Below are positions 7,818-15,554 of a stretch of 39,768 nt of DNA, piece by piece. The number at the start of each line of letters is the position of its first letter. Position 1 is the first letter of the stretch. The position numbers and the translations under genes are program-made. The DNA is from Bordetella parapertussis (GTDB lineage Bacteria > Pseudomonadota > Gammaproteobacteria > Burkholderiales > SG8-41): assembly GCA_945906935.1 (NCBI GenBank), contig CAMDSO010000025.1, forward strand, positions 1 through 39,768. Reading direction: 5' to 3'. The notes under the pieces were generated by a model that worked only from the letters and a program-made list of their open reading frames with translations, had not been told where the DNA came from and did no database searches.

Positions 7818-8798
7818 ATGCGCAGGCTCACAAGATTAAAAATGCCAGTGGTGTTGATGGGGTTGTCGCTGTCTGCTTTGACGGTGCAGGCGGCGCCCTA
7901 TCCGGAGCGTCCGATCCGTCTGGTTGTTTCATCCGCACCCGGTGGCGCCGCCGATCTGATTGCGCGACCGATCGCGATGCAGATGGAAAAGCAGTTTGGT
8001 TACACTATCGTGGTGGACAACCGTGCCGGCGCCAACGGCATCATTGGCACCGATATCGTTGCCAAGGCGGCGCCCGACGGCTATACCTTTCTCGTCAACA
8101 CCGTCGCCGTGACGATCAATCCGAGCGTTTACCGCAAACTGCCCTACGACACCGAACGCGATATTCTGCCGGTGACCAATCTGGCGCTGGGCAGCGGCTA
8201 TATTTTGATCGTACATCCGTCTGTGCCCGCCAACAGTGTGCAGGAACTGATCGCACTGGCGCGTCACAAGGACAGCCGTTTTGGTTATGGCACGCCGGGC
8301 TTTGGCAACGGCCAGCATCTGGCTGGCGAGCTGTTTAATTTGCGCGCCGGTGTGCAGTTGTTGCACGTGCCCTACAAAGGCGCGGCACCGGCAATGACCG
8401 CCTTGCTCGGTGGCGAAATCCAGATCGGCTTCATTCCGCCCATCGTGTCATCCCAGCACATCAAGGCGGGCAAGGTGCGCCCGCTCGGCTTCACCGGTAC
8501 GGCGCGGCTGCCTGCGTTGCCCGAAGTGCCGACCATCGCCGAGGCCGGTGTGCCGGGCTTTAAATTTGTCGGCAACTGGGATGGCTGGTTCGCGCCGGCG
8601 CATACGCCAGCGGCGATCATTGCGCATATTTACCGCGCGATCCGGCAGACGCTGCAAGTGCCAAAGATTCGTGATGCCATTGTTGCCGCCGGCTATGATC
8701 CGGTCGCCGACACACCGGCGGAGTTCGGTCAATTTGTGCGTGCGGAGATCCGAAAATATGCGGAGATTGCGCGCGCGGCCAAGATCCAGCCTGAGTGA
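7818..8798 (+). CDS. Bug/TctC-family periplasmic solute-binding protein
   Basis: 326 residues with a signal peptide of about 29 residues ending VQA-AP, then YPERPIRLVVSSAPGGAADL, VDNRAGANGIIG, APDGYTFLV and HVPYKGAAP, the ordered marks of Bug receptors. It resembles the minus-strand Bug at 2237-3232 closely in several places (INPSVYRKLPYDTERD against INPAIYRKLPYDTEKD; GNGQHLAGELFN against GNGQHLVGELLN), which points to a fairly recent duplication. The ATG at 7818 follows GAGAGGA; a longer in-frame ATG at 7752 lacks both support and signal-peptide character. Transcribed towards msrA. Ligand unknown. Confidence 0.92.
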   Translation: MRRLTRLKMPVVLMGLSLSALTVQAAPYPERPIRLVVSSAPGGAADLIARPIAMQMEKQFGYTIVVDNRAGANGIIGTDIVAKAAPDGYTFLVNTVAVTINPSVYRKLPYDTERDILPVTNLALGSGYILIVHPSVPANSVQELIALARHKDSRFGYGTPGFGNGQHLAGELFNLRAGVQLLHVPYKGAAPAMTALLGGEIQIGFIPPIVSSQHIKAGKVRPLGFTGTARLPALPEVPTIAEAGVPGFKFVGNWDGWFAPAHTPAAIIAHIYRAIRQTLQVPKIRDAIVAAGYDPVADTPAEFGQFVRAEIRKYAEIARAAKIQPE

Positions 8799-8835
8799 TG
8801 TCGAGGTTGCGGTCCGAAAAAAGTTGTAAGTTTTC

Positions 8836-8880
8836 GTCGTGCCACACGACAGATACACAGGGGCGCGTGGCCGCTAAAAT
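8836..8880 (+). promoter_or_regulatory. Candidate msrA promoter with operator-like palindrome
   Basis: GTCGTG (8836-8841) and CACGAC (8845-8850) form a perfect six-base inverted repeat with a three-base spacer. Twenty-four bases further on, TAAAAT at 8875-8880 matches a sigma-70 -10 box in five of six positions. No good -35 is visible. The palindrome would lie in or just upstream of the -35 zone of a promoter for msrA, so it may be a regulator site. Judged by eye only. Confidence 0.25.
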
Positions 8881-8920
8881 CGGGCGCTTCATCCCGTAAT
8901 TTTTTCAGGAGGTCGGCATC

Positions 8921-9604
8921 ATGTGGCAGCGTTGGCATGGCGGTATTAAAAATTTCATGCGGTTGGTGGCGGTGAGTCTGCTGGCGGTTTGCGGCATGGT
9001 TGAGGCGGCGGTGGTGGTGGTGTTGCCTGATCCGGTGAGTGACGCGCCGCTGGCCGCCAAAAGCAGCAGCCAGACGGCGGTATTCGCCGGCGGTTGTTTC
9101 TGGGGCATCGAGGCGGTGTTTGAGCATGTGAAGGGCGTGACCCAGGCGGTGTCGGGTTATTCCGGCGGCACGGCGGAGACCGCCGACTATCAAAAGGTGA
9201 GTGCGGGACGCACGGCACATGCCGAAGTAGTGCAGGTGACGTACGATCCGTCGAAAGTCAGCTACGGTCAGTTGCTGAAAGTATTTTTTTCGGTGGCGCA
9301 CGATCCGACCCAGCTCAATCGTCAGGGGCCAGACACCGGCCCGCAATACCGTTCAGCAATCTTCACGGTTGACGCGGCGCAACAACGCGCAGCACAGGCC
9401 TATATCGCACAACTGCAGGCGGCGAAAAGTTTCCCGCGCCCCATCGTCACCCAGGTCGTTGCGCTTAAAGCCTTCTATGTGGCCGAGCCCTATCATCAGG
9501 ATTATGTCGTGCATCACCCCGACCAGCCGTACATCATCTACAACGATTTACCCAAGGTTGCCGCGCTGAAGAAGCAGTTTCCGCAGCTTTATGTCGGGCG
9601 TTGA
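8921..9604 (+). CDS. msrA: Exported peptide-methionine (S)-S-oxide reductase MsrA
   Basis: A 227-residue MsrA, which reduces methionine-S-sulfoxide in damaged proteins. The hallmark GCFWG is at residues 58-62 with catalytic Cys59. Conserved GYSGG, HAEVVQV, DPTQLNRQGPDTGPQYRS and the late YHQDY follow in order. Residues 1-30 form an n-region and hydrophobic core consistent with a Sec signal, so this copy should act in the periplasm. The ribosome site CAGGAGGTC is the strongest in this part of the window. I see no recycling Cys near the C-terminus, so it probably relies on an external thioredoxin-like donor. It is convergent with the next Bug gene. Confidence 0.93.
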   Translation: MWQRWHGGIKNFMRLVAVSLLAVCGMVEAAVVVVLPDPVSDAPLAAKSSSQTAVFAGGCFWGIEAVFEHVKGVTQAVSGYSGGTAETADYQKVSAGRTAHAEVVQVTYDPSKVSYGQLLKVFFSVAHDPTQLNRQGPDTGPQYRSAIFTVDAAQQRAAQAYIAQLQAAKSFPRPIVTQVVALKAFYVAEPYHQDYVVHHPDQPYIIYNDLPKVAALKKQFPQLYVGR

Positions 9605-9745
9605 GCGGGAATAGCGATTGCTTTCTGCCCCGGCGATGTTGTTTGGCTCAGTCACACGCCAGGCGAGTAGCCGGGCTCGTCAGCTTTCATTCTGCAGTGA
9701 TCGCGAGTGCGGCGACCCGGAGCGATTCTTTCTGGCGACGAAAAT

Positions 9746-10702
9746 TTACTCCGCGCGGATGCCGGCGTCCTTGATCACCTTTGACAATCGTGTCACGTCG
9801 GTTTTGATTTCAGCGGTGAATTCTTGTGGTGATGCGCCGACGGTTTCGACGCCGGCCCCCGCGAGTTTGTGGCGGATCTCGGGCGTTTGCAGAAAGCGTG
9901 CGCTGTCGCGGTAGAGTCGTTCAATCGCGGCCGCCGGGGTTTTGGCCGGGGCGTAGAGCCCGTAGAGGGTGACTGCTTCATAGCCTGCGACACCGGCGGC
10001 GGCGATGGTTGGCAGCCCGGGTGCCAGTGGCGAGGGTTGCGCCGAGGTCACGGCCAGGGCGCGCAGGCGGCCCCCCTTCACATGCGGTACGATGGAACCG
10101 CTGGTGGCAAACATCAGCTGCACCTGACCGCCAATTAGATCGTTGACGGCAAAACCGCTGCCCTTGTAACTGATACGCGTAATATTGACGCCGGCCAGCG
10201 CCTTGAATAATTCCGCCGCCAGATGGTTGGTCGAGCCGATGGTGCCAGAGGCGTAGTTCAGCGTGCCCGGATGGGCTTTCGCGTGGGCGACAAGTTCACG
10301 CACCGTGGTGAACGGCAGCGAGGGATGCACGACGAGGATGTTGGGCGAGCGCGTGGCCAGTGTCACTGGCACAAAATCGCGCAGCACATCGTAGGGCACC
10401 GTCTGCAACAGCGGTAGCGTCCACAATGAATTGTTGTACGAGAGCAGCGTATAGCCGTCGGCGGCCGCCGTGCGCATGATGTGTGCCGCGGCGAAGGTGC
10501 CGGCGCGGTTGTCGACGATCACCTGCTGGCCGAGACTCAGACTGAGGCCCTGTGCGACGACGCGCGCGGTGAAATCGCTACCGCCGCCCGGTTCCGAGGT
10601 GACGATGCGCAAGGGGCGCTGCGGCCAGTTTTCAGCTGCATTCGTTACAACGGTGGTACCTGCCATGCAGGTGAACCATGACATCCAGAATATTTTTTTC
10701 AT
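9746..10702 (-). CDS. Bug/TctC-family periplasmic solute-binding protein
   Basis: 318 residues with a signal peptide of about 23 residues (MKKIFWMSWFTCMAGTTVV...NAAE). The usual start YPxRPIR is changed to WPQRPLRIVTSEPGGGSDF, followed by VDNRAGTFAAAHI, AADGYTLLSYNN and RISYKGSGF, where His of HVPYKG is replaced by Arg. These are pocket-proximal loops, so the ligand may differ from that of its neighbours (inference). ATG at 10702 has GAGGAAAG before it. It stands alone on the minus strand, convergent with msrA and divergent from the SnoaL-like gene. No TctAB partner. Confidence 0.9.
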   Translation of the reverse strand: MKKIFWMSWFTCMAGTTVVTNAAENWPQRPLRIVTSEPGGGSDFTARVVAQGLSLSLGQQVIVDNRAGTFAAAHIMRTAAADGYTLLSYNNSLWTLPLLQTVPYDVLRDFVPVTLATRSPNILVVHPSLPFTTVRELVAHAKAHPGTLNYASGTIGSTNHLAAELFKALAGVNITRISYKGSGFAVNDLIGGQVQLMFATSGSIVPHVKGGRLRALAVTSAQPSPLAPGLPTIAAAGVAGYEAVTLYGLYAPAKTPAAAIERLYRDSARFLQTPEIRHKLAGAGVETVGASPQEFTAEIKTDVTRLSKVIKDAGIRAE

Positions 10703-10857
10703 ACGCGGCTTTCCTCGCTACGACCCGGTATTGAAAAGCAGTACTATCGCCGGCGCTGCATTTGCCTTGCGGCGCGGGCGAACCATAACACGCGGACGCC
10801 GCCGGTTAAAATGCCGCTTGGCAAATCCCAATAACGCGGCCCTATTGAAAGCCCCTC

Positions 10858-11799
10858 ATGAGACATGCCGACCCTTATCGAAGCGAGGCATTGGCGCGCA
10901 ATGTGGCCGTGGCCTTGCGCTTCAAGAAATCGCAGGGCACGGCGGCGATGCCGCAGGTCGAACGCGAGGTGCTCGCCGCTTCTTACGATCGTGCACGCGG
11001 CGGCAATTTTCATCTCGCCAATAACGCGCGTGACCAGGGTTGGGCGCATCCCGGCCTGTATCTGCGCGATGCGTTTCCCGATCGTGTGGATGTGATGGAA
11101 GAGGTGATCGCTGAGGGTGATCGTGTCGGTCTGCTGTTTCGCGTCACCGCCACGCATAGCGGCCCGTTTTTCGGGATCGCACCGACCGGACGCCGCATCG
11201 ACGTGCATGAAATCGCCTGGCTGCGCTTGAAGGACGGGCAGATGATTGAAGGCTGGTTCATGATGGACGAGCTTGCATTGCTCAAGCAACTCGGCGTCAG
11301 GCTACCGCAGCGTGTTGATGGCGGCATTATGGCGCCGCCGCTAGCGGCCGGCGGCGAGGAAATCGAGGCCTGTGTTCAACGGTTGGCCGCGCAGCCCGAT
11401 GAACTCGCCAACAACCAGATCATCGTCGCACAGTCGCGCGCTACGCATGCCGGTAGCGGCCGCGCGCCGGAACACCGCTCTATGCGCAATGGCTTCACGC
11501 ATCTGCGTGCCTATAGCCTAGCCGCCGGGCATGGAGAACTCGCGCTCGACTCGGCGATCCCCGATCGCCACGACCGCGTCGAGGTGATGATGGCCGAGGG
11601 CGATACGGTGTGGATGCGTTTTAATACCGGCGGTACCCATAGTGGCAGCCTCGCCGGCATACCGGCCACCGGCAGGAAGGTCGGAGTAGCGGTAACCATG
11701 ATTGCACGCTTTGTCGACGGACGCTGGGTCGAGAGCTGGACCTTTGCCGATGAGCTGGGCTTGCTGCTGCAGCTTGGACAACCGCATGTAGTGTTCTGA
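10858..11799 (+). CDS. Tandem SnoaL-like (ester cyclase / NTF2-fold) protein
   Basis: 313 residues made of two related halves. Residues about 1-150 contain FPDRVDVMEEVIAEGDRVG, THSGPFFGIAPTGRRI and GWFMMDELALLKQLG. Residues about 190-313 repeat the order IPDRHDRVEVMMAEGDTV, THSGSLAGIPATGRKV and SWTFADELGLLLQLG. Each half is the signature of SnoaL-like ester cyclases, small alpha+beta-barrel proteins that normally have one domain of about 130 residues. The gene is thus an internal duplication or fusion. No signal peptide. The ATG at 10858 has only a weak ribosome site. The next gene downstream is a Bug receptor 91 bases away. Catalytic role unknown; isomerase, cyclase or hydratase chemistry are possible. 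Confidence 0.85.
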   Translation: MRHADPYRSEALARNVAVALRFKKSQGTAAMPQVEREVLAASYDRARGGNFHLANNARDQGWAHPGLYLRDAFPDRVDVMEEVIAEGDRVGLLFRVTATHSGPFFGIAPTGRRIDVHEIAWLRLKDGQMIEGWFMMDELALLKQLGVRLPQRVDGGIMAPPLAAGGEEIEACVQRLAAQPDELANNQIIVAQSRATHAGSGRAPEHRSMRNGFTHLRAYSLAAGHGELALDSAIPDRHDRVEVMMAEGDTVWMRFNTGGTHSGSLAGIPATGRKVGVAVTMIARFVDGRWVESWTFADELGLLLQLGQPHVVF

Positions 11800-11890
11800 C
11801 CGCTGGCTGTTTGTGGTTTGGATAGGATGAATGACAATGTCGGCAGGCGCGCAACATCACGCGCTACTGATTATGGAAATGGGTGAACTT

Positions 11891-12856
11891 ATGAAGATTG
11901 TGGTGACCAGTGTATTGATATTGGCGGCGGTGCTGCCGTTGACCGTTGCGGCGCAGAACGTCTACCCGACGAAGCCGATCCGCATCATCTCGATCTTTCC
12001 GGCCGGCGGTGGCAACGATGGCATTTGTCGGGTGGTGGCGCAGAAAATGGTCGAGACCATGAAGCAGCAGGTAATCGTTGAAAACCGTCCCGGTGCCAAC
12101 GGCATCATCGGCACCGAGTTGGCGGCGCGTGCCGCGCCCGACGGCTATACCATCACGCTGATTCCGAGCGGCCACGCCGTCAATGCCAGCCTCTACAAAA
12201 GACTGCCGTTTGATTCGATCAAGGATTTCACGCCATTGTCGCTGGCCGGTTCGAGTCCGATGGTGTTGGCGCTGCACCCATCGGTGCCGGCGAAGAATGT
12301 GCGCGAGCTGATTGCGCTGGCGAAAGCGCGGCCCGGCCAGCTGACCTATGTGTCCGCAGGCATTGGCGCTTCGGGTCATCTGGCAGGAGCTTTGTTTGAG
12401 TCGATGACCAATACGAAGATGGTGCATATTCCATACAAGGGTATGTCGCTCGCCGTTTCTGATTTGATCGGCGGCCAGGTCTCGATGAGTTTTGGTACTA
12501 GTTTGTCGATGGTGCCGCATGTGCGCACCGGGCGCTTGCGTGCGCTGGCCACCACTGGCGCGGCGCGCTCACCGGCGCTGCCGGAGTTACCGACGGTGGC
12601 TGAAGCCGGGGTGCCCAACTTTGAGGCGAGTTTGTGGTATGGCTTTGTCGGACCCGCAAAGCTTCCCGCCGATATCGTTCAGCGTTTGACCGCCGGTATT
12701 GTTGCCGCGCTGAATGCGCCTGATGTGCGCGAGCGCCTGACCAGCCTTGGTGTGGATGCACGCGCCAGTTCGCCCGAAGAATTTGGCCGTTTGATGGTCA
12801 GCGATCTTGACCGCTGGGCCGCAATCATCCGTCGAGCCGGTGTCAGTGCCGAATAG
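11891..12856 (+). CDS. Bug/TctC-family periplasmic solute-binding protein
   Basis: 321 residues with a clean signal peptide (MKIVVTSVLILAAVLPLTVA-AQ), then YPTKPIRIISIFPAGGGND, VENRPGANGIIG, APDGYTITLI and HIPYKGMSL. The ATG at 11891 is picked because it opens the signal peptide. In-frame ATGs at 11873 and 11837 would put extra residues in front of it, and the ribosome site is not decisive. The stop lies two bases before the start of the proline-rich membrane protein, so the two are co-expressed. Ligand unknown. Confidence 0.9.
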   Translation: MKIVVTSVLILAAVLPLTVAAQNVYPTKPIRIISIFPAGGGNDGICRVVAQKMVETMKQQVIVENRPGANGIIGTELAARAAPDGYTITLIPSGHAVNASLYKRLPFDSIKDFTPLSLAGSSPMVLALHPSVPAKNVRELIALAKARPGQLTYVSAGIGASGHLAGALFESMTNTKMVHIPYKGMSLAVSDLIGGQVSMSFGTSLSMVPHVRTGRLRALATTGAARSPALPELPTVAEAGVPNFEASLWYGFVGPAKLPADIVQRLTAGIVAALNAPDVRERLTSLGVDARASSPEEFGRLMVSDLDRWAAIIRRAGVSAE

Positions 12857-12858
12857 GC

Positions 12859-13746
12859 ATGCCATTGAACAGCATTAGTGATGCGCCGCCACACCTTCGC
12901 GAGGGCGTGCCGATATCGCGCATCTGGGTGACGGTTGCGCTGTCGCTATTGCTGCATCTGGCGGTGTTCTGGAAGGTTGAAACGCCGCTGCGCCACTTGA
13001 CCGTCGATGACGGCAAGCCCGGACAAAGCCGCGGTGGCATCGCGGTGAGGCTGGCGCCCCCCGCAGCGCCGCGGATGCCGTCCGCGGAACCACCGCCGGC
13101 AGCGGTGCCGAAAACCGCCGGACCGCCGCCGCAGTCGGTGGCACGCCCGGCAGGGGCTGTTCCACCAGTCATTGCCATGAATAAACCTCAGTCTGCACTG
13201 GTCAATCCCAGCGCGCCGGCGGCGGAAACCACTCCGCAGCCGCGTCCCGCGGTGGATGGCGATTTCGCGGCGTCGATCGAAGCGCGACGCCGCACGCGTG
13301 AAGGAGCGACGCCGCAGCCGCCGCCGCCCGGCATGGATGCGCCGACGTTTGAAAGCGAGGCGGATCGTGCGCGACGCATCGCCGCCGCCAATCTGGCGCC
13401 CAAGCCGATCACCTTTGGCTATGACCCCGCGGCTGGCGGCGGCGTGTTTCAGATCAGACGGATCAGTTTGAATGATGCCGAGGTGGCCTTCTACGGCTGG
13501 AGTCGCGAGATTCGCCGCAAGACCCTGCAGATTCTTGAAATCAGCAAGGGCAGCAATCCCGATATCCGGCTCGCGGTGGTACGCCGCATGATTGCGGTGA
13601 TTCGTGAATATGAGGCCGATGATTTTCAGTGGGAGTCGCGGCGTCTTGGCCGGAACCTCCTCCTGTCGGCCCGCCCTCGTGACAACGCGCGGTTAGAAGA
13701 ATTCATGATGATGGAATTCTTTCCTGACCAAACGGTGGCACGCTGA
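12859..13746 (+). CDS. Proline-rich single-pass membrane protein, unknown function
   Basis: 295 residues that I do not recognise. A short cytoplasmic N-terminus is followed by one hydrophobic segment at about 20-37 (RIWVTVALSLLLHLAVFW). Then comes a Pro/Ala-rich linker of more than 100 residues, a charged stretch with EARRRTREG, and a folded-looking C-terminal part (about 185-295) containing VFQIRRISLNDAEVAFYGW. The layout copies TonB or TolA energy transducers (anchor, periplasm-spanning Pro-rich arm, terminal domain), but the C-terminal domain does not match the TonB consensus I know. The ATG lies two bases after the Bug stop, so translation is probably coupled. A terminator follows. Most likely anchored in the inner membrane facing the periplasm. 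Confidence 0.75.
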   Translation: MPLNSISDAPPHLREGVPISRIWVTVALSLLLHLAVFWKVETPLRHLTVDDGKPGQSRGGIAVRLAPPAAPRMPSAEPPPAAVPKTAGPPPQSVARPAGAVPPVIAMNKPQSALVNPSAPAAETTPQPRPAVDGDFAASIEARRRTREGATPQPPPPGMDAPTFESEADRARRIAAANLAPKPITFGYDPAAGGGVFQIRRISLNDAEVAFYGWSREIRRKTLQILEISKGSNPDIRLAVVRRMIAVIREYEADDFQWESRRLGRNLLLSARPRDNARLEEFMMMEFFPDQTVAR

Positions 13747-13784
13747 TAAAAAAACGGCGGCGCACCGTTTGGTGTGCCGCCGTT
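13747..13784 (-). terminator. Rho-independent terminator for the FAH-family gene
   Basis: Arms at 13753-13766 and 13771-13784 pair over 14 bases with one G-U wobble and a four-base loop. On the minus strand the hairpin is followed by a run of T (the A run at 13748-13754). It terminates the gene ending at 13814. For the plus-strand gene ending at 13746 the hairpin is present but no T run follows. Confidence 0.8.
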
Positions 13785-13813
13785 CAGGCGATGCAGGTTT
13801 TTTGTGTGACGCC

Positions 13814-14743
13814 CTAGGCCTTGGCGTATTTTCCGGTCAGCTGCGGTGTCGTGCCTTTGAGTCCTTTTTGCTCGCGTTCAAGCCGTGTTTCACGCGCCCA
13901 GGTGCGCTTGAGATCGTCGCGTACCTTGATCGTCAGCTTACCCATGCCCTCGCATTCGAGATCGACGGTATCGCCGTCCTGAAATGCCGACAGTCCGCGG
14001 TGGTTGGTGCCAGTGGCGAGAATGTCGCCGGGCTCCAGATCATGAAGCTGTGACATCCACTCGATGGAGCGCGGAATTTTGTGTGCCATGTCCGAGGTGT
14101 TGTAATTCTGCTTAAGCACACCGTTGACCCACAGTTTGACCTGGAGGTTGTGCGGATCCTTGACCTCGTCAGCGGTGACGAGGAAGGGCCCGATCGGCGC
14201 GAAGGTTTTGCGCGATTTCATTTGATAGAAAGTGTTGCCCTCGGGTATCACGCCGCGCGCCGAGCCGTCGATAAAGTTCAGATAACCGAAGACGTGTTCC
14301 ATCGCCTTCGATGCCGGCACATGGCTCGCCGCCTTGCCGATGACCAGCGCCAGTTCGGCTTCGCCTTCGAAAATGGTTGATGGAGTATCCGGCAGCACCA
14401 TCGTCTCACCGTGCGCGATCAGGCAGCCCGGCGATTTGTGGAAGGCATTGATCGGCGCCGGTTCCTTGCGCGTGCCGTCTTCCATGTAATTGACTGCCAT
14501 GCATTCGATATTCACCGGCTTTGGTAGCGGCGGGCGCAGCTTGACCTGTTTCACCGGCAGGCCGCTGCCAGTGGCAACGGCGGCGTCGATACGTGCGCGT
14601 ACGTCGGCAAAGCGCTCGATCATGCGGTTCATCAGGTCGCCAGGGCCGTTGTGCGGGATGTTCTGAATGACCGCAGTGATATCCACTACGTTGTCACCTT
14701 TGAGCACGCCGATCCGATAGTCGTTAAAGCAGAGCAGTTTCAT
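13814..14743 (-). CDS. Fumarylacetoacetate hydrolase (FAH)-family protein
   Basis: 309 residues with the FAH catalytic domain, which hydrolyses or decarboxylates 2-keto / acylpyruvate-type compounds with a divalent metal. The metal-binding ExE appears at Glu128 and Glu130 in EGEAELALVIGK, with the Asp of NFIDGSARG (Asp159). KTFAPIGPFLV and the late GDILATGTNHRGLSAFQDGD are also standard. A smaller N-terminal domain with RIGVLKGDNVVDIT precedes it. The ATG is preceded by GAGGGGA. It is monocistronic, terminated by the hairpin at 13747-13784, and divergent from the secreted dioxygenase-like gene. Typical roles are the late steps of aromatic catabolism. Confidence 0.9.
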   Translation of the reverse strand: MKLLCFNDYRIGVLKGDNVVDITAVIQNIPHNGPGDLMNRMIERFADVRARIDAAVATGSGLPVKQVKLRPPLPKPVNIECMAVNYMEDGTRKEPAPINAFHKSPGCLIAHGETMVLPDTPSTIFEGEAELALVIGKAASHVPASKAMEHVFGYLNFIDGSARGVIPEGNTFYQMKSRKTFAPIGPFLVTADEVKDPHNLQVKLWVNGVLKQNYNTSDMAHKIPRSIEWMSQLHDLEPGDILATGTNHRGLSAFQDGDTVDLECEGMGKLTIKVRDDLKRTWARETRLEREQKGLKGTTPQLTGKYAKA

Positions 14744-14995
14744 GGAGTTCCCCTCATTGAGTCAGTGGGCACATTGGTTTGATTTTTTATTGCGGTGGCG
14801 CCGCTGTTGATCGCCGCCCGGCATGGCGCGTGTGCTGCGCACCAGTCTGAACCGTCGCCAACGATATTAGACGATGGCGGCCGCTGCGGCAAACGTGCAC
14901 CTGCGGCGCAACACGGCGTATGATCTCGGACAGCGCGACCGCCACGGTCCGTGCAAACACGAGGGCGCACAGCCCCGTATCGGGAGGAGAGCCGC

Positions 14996-15493
14996 ATGAC
15001 CATTCAACATGAAAAAACAGGCAGTCATTTTTCGCTCAAGCGCCGGCAGCTCATGACGGCCGGCATCATAGTCGCGACCGTGCCGGCCAGTGTGCTCGCT
15101 GCGCAATGTGGTGGCCTGAATAAAACAGTGCAACACGAGGCAGCCGTGTTTGGCAGTGCTGCGGCTGGCCAGCAGCTGGTCTTGTCCGGGCGTGTATTGG
15201 GTGCCGGCTGCGAGCCGCTCGCCGGCGCGTTGATCGAGATCTTGCAGACAGGCGCCGCTGCGGTGACTGCAACCACCGATGCCGATGGTCGCTTTGTGCT
15301 GGTGACCGCCACCCCTGCCTCGCGCGAAGCGCAGCCGCAGTTGTCCTATCGTGTCACCCACCCGGCGCATGAGGCGCGCGTGCATACGCTGCACTTCACG
15401 CGGGGCACCAATGGCGACGCGCAGAGTGTGGCGCAGGTTGAGCGCGATGCGGCCGGTGTCTGGCGTGGCGCTTTTGGTGTGACGCTGGCTTAA
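14996..15493 (+). CDS. Tat-type secreted protein with intradiol-dioxygenase-like fold
   Basis: 165 residues. A twin-arginine motif, KRRQLM at residues 15-20, and a hydrophobic core ending near Ala36 predict Tat export. The mature part opens with LVLSGRVLGAGCEPLAGALIEI and TTDADGRFVL, the start of the intradiol ring-cleavage dioxygenase beta-sandwich (protocatechuate 3,4-dioxygenase type). The active enzymes bind Fe(III) with two Tyr and two His. Here only one mature Tyr is present, in SYRVTHPAHEA, although a His-rich HTLHF follows. The protein is also shorter than typical enzymes. It is therefore either a degenerate relative or has another function. GGAGGAG precedes the ATG. The next gene encodes a secreted CMD-family protein. 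Confidence 0.7.
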   Translation: MTIQHEKTGSHFSLKRRQLMTAGIIVATVPASVLAAQCGGLNKTVQHEAAVFGSAAAGQQLVLSGRVLGAGCEPLAGALIEILQTGAAAVTATTDADGRFVLVTATPASREAQPQLSYRVTHPAHEARVHTLHFTRGTNGDAQSVAQVERDAAGVWRGAFGVTLA

Positions 15494-15554
15494 ATACGTT
15501 CGAAGCCGATGCTGCAAGCGGCAGGGTTCGGCTTTCAGCTGCGAAGGAGACTCT

